Shown: positions 57,535 through 64,000 of the stretch, piece after piece
Layout: each line of letters opens with the position of its first letter
How positions within the stretch are numbered: position 1 is the first letter of the stretch
Assembly (NCBI GenBank): GCA_030220185.1
Contig: JASPKZ010003439.1
Coordinates: 1 to 64,000 of the forward strand
Source: Diploptera punctata
Taxonomy: Eukaryota > Arthropoda > Insecta > Blattodea > Blaberidae
DNA: 64,000 nt
Direction of reading: 5' to 3'
Translations under genes and position numbers: made by a program
Notes under the pieces: model-generated
What the model saw: the letters and a program-made list of their open reading frames with translations, nothing else
Told to the model about the DNA's origin: nothing
Databases searched by the model: none

Positions 57535-57990
57535 CATTCTCCCAGTTATATTATAAGGATGAGAAACATGGACTCCTACTTTAAGGGAGGAGAAAATATT
57601 ACGAGAATTTGAGAGTAAAGTTCTTAGGAAAGTGTTTGAGAGATGAATAGACCGGTGAATGGAGAAGACTGCATTACTGTGACCTACATCATCTTTATGG
57701 GAAATCAGATAGAAATAATATGAACAGTTAAGCCTCGCAGACCCCTACAGGCAGGGCATGTGGTACGAGTGGGGAATTGGAGAGTTGCATGGAAGCTTCG
57801 TGTAGGAAAACTAGAGGGAAAGCGCTCAGTAGGTAGACCAAGAATGAGGTGGGAGTCTAACATTAACCATGACTTGATGGAAGTAGAATACACAGGAGAT
57901 GATTGGAAAATATTAGCTAAGGTAGGGATGTGAGGAGAGCTTATATCCATGCGGCTATAAACCAATAGGTTTGATACTGCCAGTGAGATA
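57535..57990 (+). pseudogene. RTE-like LINE 3' end, family L1
   Basis: Plus strand VILPVIL, then ETWTPTLREEKILREFESKVLRKVF, followed in shifted frames by 'WKLRVGKLEGKRSVGRP', 'NHDLMEVE' and the L1 3' signature 'actgccagtgaga'. Many stops. Confidence 0.75.
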
Positions 57991-58074
57991 TCATCAACAT
58001 CATTATTATTATTAATAATAACACAATTATTATTAATATTATTATTAACATAATTAAGGTATCCAATCATGGAC

Positions 58075-58215
58075 TGGAAAGCAAATGGAGGAAGTGGAAG
58101 TGGCAGACATAGAAAATGTTGGAGAGATGGAGAGAGAAGAATGCAACCTAGAGATTTGAGGGAAGAACATACTTTAGACAGGAACATCTGGCGACAAATC
58201 ACTTTGGGTTGAAAG
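58075..58215 (+). pseudogene. LINE RT C-terminal end, another family
   Basis: GSGRHRKCWRDGERRMQPRD, then HTLDRNIWRQITLG and a stop. This matches the usual end of some non-LTR RT proteins (GRQ.K.W.., DR..WR). Confidence 0.5.
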
Positions 58216-58269
58216 ACAAACACTGTTTTGTGAAATATATAGCCTATATTCCTAATTAAAAAATTAACA

Positions 58270-58399
58270 TAATAATTATTATGATTATTATTATTATTAT
58301 TATTATTACTATTATTGTTGTTATTATTATTGTTATTATCGTTATTATTGTTATTATTGTTATTATTCTTCTTCTTCTTCTTATTATTATTATTAGGCC

Positions 58400-58450
<51 letters not shown>
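58270..58450. repeat. Imperfect (ATT)n microsatellite
   Basis: About 180 bp. A TAGGCCTA at 58394 interrupts the otherwise pure right part. Both strands show poly-Ile ORFs, which are artefacts. Confidence 0.95.
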
Positions 58451-58486
58451 AGTCGGCCGCGATGGGCTGGTCGTTATGTTCCTTAA

Positions 58487-58870
58487 AATAAAGTTCTTAG
58501 ACAATTTTTTAAACCAAAGAGAGATGAACAGGTAGGTGAATGGAGAAGACTACAAAGCAGTGAAATACATGGTATTATAGGAAGCCAGATATAATGAGAA
58601 CAGTTAAGTCTCGTAGACTGCGATGAGGACATGTGGCACGGATGAGGAATGAAAGACGTGCATGGAAGCTTCTTGCTAGAAAACCAGAGGGAAAGCGCCC
58701 AGTTGGTAGACCAAGAATGATGAGAGAAAATAGCATTAATCACGATTTAATGGAAGTATATTATACAGGGAATGATTGGAAAATATTAGCTCAGGATAGG
58801 GATGTATGAAGGGCTTATGTCCGCGTGACCATGGACTTACGGGTTCTATAGTGTCAGTGAGTTAGTTAAT
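58487..58870 (+). pseudogene. RTE-like LINE 3' end, family L1
   Basis: KPKRDEQVGEWRRLQSSEIHG, then in shifted frames HVARMRNERRAWKLLARKPE, GKRPVGRPR and NDWKILAQDRD, and the 3' signature 'gtgtcagtgagttagttaat'. Confidence 0.8.
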
Positions 58871-58927
58871 ATAAAGCAAATGTAACTTTTTTTCATTCTA
58901 ACCTCGGGCAGTTTCAGATTTTATTCC

Positions 58928-59256
58928 GCGCCGTAGCCGAGTGGTTAAGGCAGGAAGCCTTGGCGCAGAGCTACGGGACTTGCACTGGTTCGGGTCTCCA
59001 TGGGGGAAGAAATTTTCTCATGGTATTTCGGCCAATATGGGACCGTTGCCCACCCAGCATCGTGATGCATTTGGGTGGCTACAATAAGTAGCTGCTCCAG
59101 GTTGAGAAAACCAGCTATAACAGGTGGGGGACTTAACATGCTGACCACATGTCACCCGTACACTGGCCTATTATCATCTACCTCTATGATTAACACATGT
59201 GGATGTGAGGCCAGCAGCCGGGTGGTAGGCTAAGGGCCTTGTAGGCCTGTCGTGCA

Positions 59257-59258
<2 letters not shown>
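58928..59258 (+). mobile_element. SINE family S2, full length, (GA)n tail
   Basis: The head GTAGCCGAGTGGTTAAGGC is a clear A box of tRNA-Ser/Leu type, with a B-box-like GGTTCGGGTCTCC 47 bp on. The body ends '..taggcctgtcgtgcaagg', followed by the dinucleotide tail. The 'TAGGCTA' and 'taggcctgt' here are part of the SINE itself. Confidence 0.88.

Positions 59259-59312
<54 letters not shown>
59259..59312. repeat. (GA)n microsatellite at the SINE 3' end
   Basis: 54 bp of pure GA directly after the S2 body. Confidence 0.95.
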
Positions 59313-59315
<3 letters not shown>

Positions 59316-59829
59316 TCCAATTGTGGGAAGTTGAGACAGTAATAGACGTCATATGTTGAGGTAGGACATGTATTAGGAAAGTGAATATGATTTGAAACAA
59401 TGTGTACTCTTGGTCTCAAAGTCCAGAAAAAATCGATAACCATACGCTCTGCAGAGAGGTTAGTGGAAGACGTTGACACATAGTTTTATTACTCAGTTGT
59501 TAAAATCGTGAAAACAATGGACGCATCAACTCTTGGGTGAGTTTATGTTACATCACGGAAATATAATGACAAGTTTCCAAGAAATACAATAAAATGTCGC
59601 CTCAACCTCCCCCTCCAGTTTATGATATGCTGATTAATATCTGTAAAACGTTCATTCCCAATCAGTCACTTAAACTTTTCGGTTCGACATAATATCTTGC
59701 TTGGTGAAGAAAAACTGGAGTTTTAATACCGTATCACTCTAAAGTGTAGGCCTATTCTTAAAGTCAACTCCTCAAATCTATGGACAAGTAAGTTCAAGTT
59801 TTTATTTATTTATTTAGCAGGTTTCACAA

Positions 59830-60420
59830 TGTTTCACGACATCTTCCTGAACCAAATTAATCTACAGCATTCTCCTCCACATCACTCTGCCATTCCAACC
59901 TCCATCGTCCAATCATTTTCCCTAGTGCTCCTCTAAACACCATCAATCTCCGTTATTTTTGGCCGTAATCTTCTTCTGCTTCTTCTTCTACCAAGTGGCA
60001 TCCATTCTAGTATTCTTCTTGGGAATCTGTTTTTGTCATTCTTTTTACACGACCACACCCATTTTAATTTATTTTTTTACGAAACCCACAATTGAAGTTT
60101 GAACATTTGTCTTTTGCTTAATTACACTGTTTATGTTATCTCTTCTAGATATTCCAGCTGAACGCCTCAAAAAGTCCGTTTCTGTAGAATATAATTAGGC
60201 TACTTGCTGCTCCAGATTTTAATTCCCATGTTTGTGCACCGTATGTCATTGTACTTATTATTGTGTTAAAAATGTTTGTTTTTGTTTTAGAACTTATATT
60301 CTTATCCCATAAAACTCCATTTAATTTTGACATTGCAGATTTGCCTTTATTTATCCTAACATTAATTTCACCTAAATGATTTCCATAAGGACTAATTGTT
60401 TACCCCATTATATAGAATGT
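59830..60420 (-). pseudogene. LINE RT C-terminal half (endonuclease-RT type)
   Basis: Minus strand: ISPYGNHLGEINVRINKGKS, AMSKLNGVLWDKNISSKTKT, NIFNTIISTMTYGAQTWEL, then after frameshifts TETDFLRRSAGISR, RFPRRILEWMPLGRR and WRLEW. This is the thumb and tail of a distinct insect LINE type (kLNgvlWdk..TK). Broken by several frameshifts. Confidence 0.75.
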
Positions 60421-60969
60421 TTATATATATTGAGGAACTTCCGGGAACCCCTGTTTTCAATTTGATGTTTATCGTCTTTTAATTAAGGGATTTAAATTTT
60501 GTTTAATTACCGTGATTATCATTAGTGCTCTAATTATGAAATAGCATTGTTTTTTCATTCAAATATGGAAACATCTTCAAAATTTATATATTTTTTTACA
60601 TTACAAGAAAGGCCCACTACAACCTCCATATTAGGAAAAGTGGACCCCAGAGTCCATCTTTGCTGTTAGTCTATTTTTAAGTTTATTTACTCTATTAATT
60701 TTGTACAGACAGGAACTGATTAATCTAAAAATATTTATGACTGATCATAATTAAAAAGCTTTGATATTTATTTTTTTGAAAAAGTATTCTTGATTATAAC
60801 ATTGACACGTCATTCAACTGCAACAAGCGACGGACTTTGGTTTTAGTAAAATTACAAAGATATTAAATAAAATTAATTAAATGAATGTTTTTTACATATA
60901 GTATCCTCATTGATATAATATACGTATTCGTGTAAAGTGGACCCAGGCCCTCGTGGAGGGTCCACATTA

Positions 60970-62220
60970 ACCAAATTCATGAGTTTTGTTTAATTATTTT
61001 ATACAGAAGCCTAATATCAAACCAGACCCGTCAGGATATTAAAATAGTATCTACATAATATAATATATTTAGGAGTTTTTTCAAATTTGTAATATTCAAT
61101 AGCAGATAGGCCGTTTTCATCAAGGAGGAAGCATGACCTACAAAGCTCGCGCAGGTAAACATAGGGTTTGAGGGAAATGATCACTGCCAGCAGGCTTATC
61201 CGTATCTGTAAAATCATGGTTACTAGTCGTAATGAAAATATTAACCCTGAGTAGGAAATTATTATAATACATACATTATACCACGTGAAATTCCTTAAGG
61301 GCACCCGGTACTAATTTCCTTGCAATTTGGGTTAAAAATATGACATACAAAAATTATTTTTTTCAGCATATTATTAAGTTGTGTGTATGAAAATTATGTC
61401 ACTAATTAAACAAGTCTTCCTGAACATAATGACACTTTGGTTAACTTCTTACACATATTTCTTTATGAATAGTTAAAAATAAAAAAAAACATTAAAATAA
61501 AAAATCCATTTTGTTGAAAGCATTGTCTTGGTACAATTTTCTCACAAACTACTTTCAAATTGTTTAGTATGCTATTGTGATGGTTCATTTGACAATAATA
61601 AGGTTTGCTTGTGTTCAGATATGGGTTGTGATTTATTTTAAAAACATTCAAAGACCAATTTTTTTTGTTAATAAATTTGCATACATTTTTTTTATTTCAA
61701 CTACAGTATCAATTACAAAAAGATAAATTTACCTTATTTTATTATAGAGCTCTTTAAACTGCATGTCCATTCCAAAAATTATTCTATCTTTCACAGTTTC
61801 AGGGAAAAACTGTACCAAATATTAAAAAAATAAAAGTTACTGGAAAAAATGTGCACATTAGCAGAACACAGAGACGCCATTTATAAAAATCAATTTTTAT
61901 GCGTTTAAATGTCCAAAATTGACAAAATAATATTACACATAGTAAAATAGACCTTACTGGATTTTTTGAAGCAAAAAGAAAAAAAATAATTTTTAACCCA
62001 AATATATACTGGGAATCCATAAAACTGAAAAAAAGAGAATAAAATTATTGCAATCCAATAATTTATCAAATATTATTCATGTTAATATTAATATTATTAT
62101 TTTCAAATCAAACAATATACTCAGCACTTACATTAATTATATTGGATACGAGAACTTCATTAGGCATATACCGGTAGTAAATTTCCAAACCTAATGTGAT
62201 AACAATAAAAAATAAAATAA
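60970..62220. other. Unassigned AT-rich sequence
   Basis: I see no gene. A small hairpin, GTGGACCC/GGGTCCAC at 60937-60965, lies just before it. Confidence 0.4.
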
Positions 62221-62224
62221 GTTT

Positions 62225-62470
62225 TAAATAAGCAGGACATGTGGCACGAATTGGGAATGAAAGAGATGTATGGAAGCTTCTTGTATAAAAACCAGAGGGA
62301 AAAGGGCCAGTTGGTAGATAAAAAATTAGGTGGGAGAATAACAATAACCAGGATTTGAGGGAAGTAGATTATACAGGGGTTGAGTGGAAAATATTAGCTC
62401 AGGATAGGGATGTATGGAGTGCTAATGTCCGCGCGGCCATGAACCTACGGGTTCGGTAGAGCCAGTTAGT
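62225..62470 (+). pseudogene. RTE-like LINE 3' end, family L1
   Basis: AGHVARIGNERDVWKLLV, KPEGKGPVGR, DLREVDYTGVEWKILAQDRD and VWSANVRAAMNLRVR, with one internal stop, then the 3' signature 'agccagttagtta'. One of the better-preserved ends. Confidence 0.82.
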
Positions 62471-62479
62471 TATTCAATA

Positions 62480-63850
62480 TAATGAAAATATACGAGTCAA
62501 TGAAATTGCTATCGTTTCTCAGTCTCTGATATAGGTGGAAGAGAATTCCATGTTCTGGCAAGAGAAACTATAAAATATTCTAAGAAAATGGGTAGTGTGA
62601 TGACTAAAGCTAGGATTTGTATGTAATTACATATTCTTTCTCTTTGCTCATATGCAGCTAAAAATTATAAATGTCCACGAATTAGGAACTTTCTTATCAA
62701 ATATCAAAAGTTATCATTACATATTTTACATATTTCATCATAATTACATATTTTTACATATTTTAATATTTTTTTATGTAAAACTACATATTCTGTCCTT
62801 TAATTTAAAATAATGTTTTTTTTTTCATAAGCGGAATAAAATTTTAAACTATCTGTATGACAGTATTTTATTCACACTAGAAACTCAGGTACATGTACAC
62901 TGAAACGAATTTTGCAAGCTATCCAAAAGCTACAAAAAAGAGGGCAAGGAAGAATTCCATTCAATTATTGACACCATAAATGAAGCTATACAAAGACACT
63001 GTGACTTGGGTAGGATACCACTTTGAAGATCTCTTTAAAACTACCACAGCCCATCTGTTTTATGAATGAAATAGTAGAAACATAACAGTTTCTCACTCAC
63101 CATGTGTTAACAATTGTGTATCCTTCCCTCATCTCTGCTCTTCTATCCCTTGGAATAGAATACAACCTGGTTTAAAAATGTTTCTTTCATTGTAATATGA
63201 GCATAAAAAATTATAATTTTGTACTGTATTTTTAAAATTGTTTTTTGATGGAATAGAGATTGAGTCAATGTAGAAAAAACTTTAAAAAATAGCACAGGAG
63301 CAATTGTCATTGTCTCTCACCCATCGAATCCAGGATCGATTCAAGTTAATTTTCTGGATAGGGTTTTATCTGCGTCCCTTCCAATTCTAATATAAATATC
63401 AGGTAATTTAGGCCACTTGCATTTGCTATCCCACTCATCTAAACATATTCTTTTCGTTTACTGATATCCCCATAACAAATTATCATAAAATAAAAACAAG
63501 AGGTAATCAACATTTCTTAAAAATAAAATTATGCATTATAATTTGTTGTTAAGATACAATGAGATATTCTAAATATTATCATATCAGGCTTAACATGTAT
63601 TTTATTTATTTAATTAATTAGATTTTACACCATAGATGTTTGATCTCTAACAAGTACTGAAAGTTGTGAAAATTCTTAAACTTCTTATACATCCATTCAA
63701 ACATTTCTGTCCTTTTCTGTTCCTACCTCTTTTCCCTCTCATAATAAAAAGTAACATTGCGATGCTTTCTATTTTTTCTTCCACAAGACTTTTAGTTCCA
63801 GTGTCTTCATCAGTATTATTTTGACTGTCACAGTGTTTCATTGAATTTCG
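62480..63850. other. Unassigned AT-rich sequence
   Basis: Tacat-rich low-complexity sequence at 62640-62820. A 40-codon plus-strand frame (about 62910-63025, with KEEFHSIIDTINEAIQRH) looks protein-like but is unidentified. The minus-strand 64-codon ORF at 63647-63841 is also unidentified. Confidence 0.35.
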
Positions 63851-63854
63851 TCTG

Positions 63855-64000
63855 ATGGCTCCTGTAGCATCAAAATTATCGTCTAGTTAAAATCGTGGGT
63901 TAAAATAGATGATTCGTTTACTACTGATGGAGATGTGGTTCTGTGCCAGGCTTGTAATAACCAGATAGGTTGTTCAATGGTATCTCAACTTGAACAACAT
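63855..64000 (+). pseudogene. Start of a BED-finger / CGGBP1-hAT-like gene, cut by the window
   Basis: A plus-strand frame from 63887 reads LKSWVKIDDSF, TTDGDVVLCQACNNQI and SQLEQH, the pattern of the N-terminal zinc finger (C..C..H, second H beyond the window) of hAT/CGGBP1-like proteins. An ATG at 63855 opens MAPVASKLSS in another frame and hits TAA at 63888. So either there is a frameshift near 63886 or the true start is elsewhere. The rest lies beyond the right edge. Confidence 0.5.

Noticed and set aside
58256..58535. Poly-isoleucine ORFs on both strands
   Set aside because: They are translations of the (ATT)n microsatellite.
59220..59250. TAGGCTA and 'taggcctgt' in SINE S2 as scars
   Set aside because: 'taggcctgt' is also present in the diverged S2 copy at 11025, so it belongs to the SINE itself; TAGGCTA at 59226 cannot be separated from SINE sequence.
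60195..60201. TAGGCTA in the LINE at 59830-60420 as another frame-breaking scar
   Set aside because: Discounting 5 bp does not bring the downstream RT frame into register, so this case does not support the idea.
1..64000. CRISPR arrays, rRNA genes, operons, endogenous viral genes
   Set aside because: None seen; tandem repeats here are contiguous satellites without unique spacers, and no rRNA or recognisable viral protein pattern appears.

Overview
This is a non-coding, transposon-saturated stretch of an animal genome: AT-rich, with eukaryotic SINEs, RTE-like LINE debris, MITEs, satellites and long (ATT)n/(TA)n microsatellites, and no operon-like gene layout. The LINE and SINE types point to an arthropod, most likely an insect; a cockroach/termite-type genome is my guess from resemblance, not something the sequence proves. 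I found no intact host gene, no rRNA, no CRISPR array and no convincing functional tRNA. All alignments and counts below were made by eye.

Layout. 0-19 kb: several diverged copies of a long non-coding repeat that carries an ~80-nt foldable module, mixed with tRNA-derived SINEs, RT fragments, a foldback element (4.9-5.4 kb) and a broken hAT-type transposase gene (15.4-17.5 kb) that was itself hit by a LINE. 19.6-30.1 kb: a satellite district with four tandem-repeat families (about 135, 132, 122 and 216 bp) broken up by RTE-like LINE 3' ends on the minus strand, including one LINE that carries a SINE insertion. 30-34 kb: mostly AT-rich with microsatellites. 34-43 kb: a ~4-kb unit present twice in tandem, with patchy identity between copies, a structured GC-rich tail, and a near-perfect palindrome between the copies. 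43-50 kb: AT-rich, with a cluster of MITE-like inverted-repeat elements. 51.06-52.82 kb: a terminal-inverted-repeat element holding a tandem dimer, a tRNA-Tyr-like sequence with an intron, and a ~210-bp-arm palindrome. 53-64 kb: SINEs, LINE 3' ends on the plus strand, a possible TATA promoter with a short ORF (56.2-56.6 kb), and at the right edge the start of a BED-finger/hAT-like gene.

Most notable observation: the palindromic octamer TAGGCCTA (and the shorter TAGGCTA/TAGCCTA) is scattered through unrelated sequence far above chance. Where a paralogous or self-symmetric 'empty' site exists in the window, the difference is an extra GGCC or GGC plus a duplicated TA. In the hAT pseudogene, discounting two of these marks brings the reading frame back to the family pattern. 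This looks like a scar left at TA dinucleotides, for example an excision footprint of an unseen TA-targeting DNA transposon.
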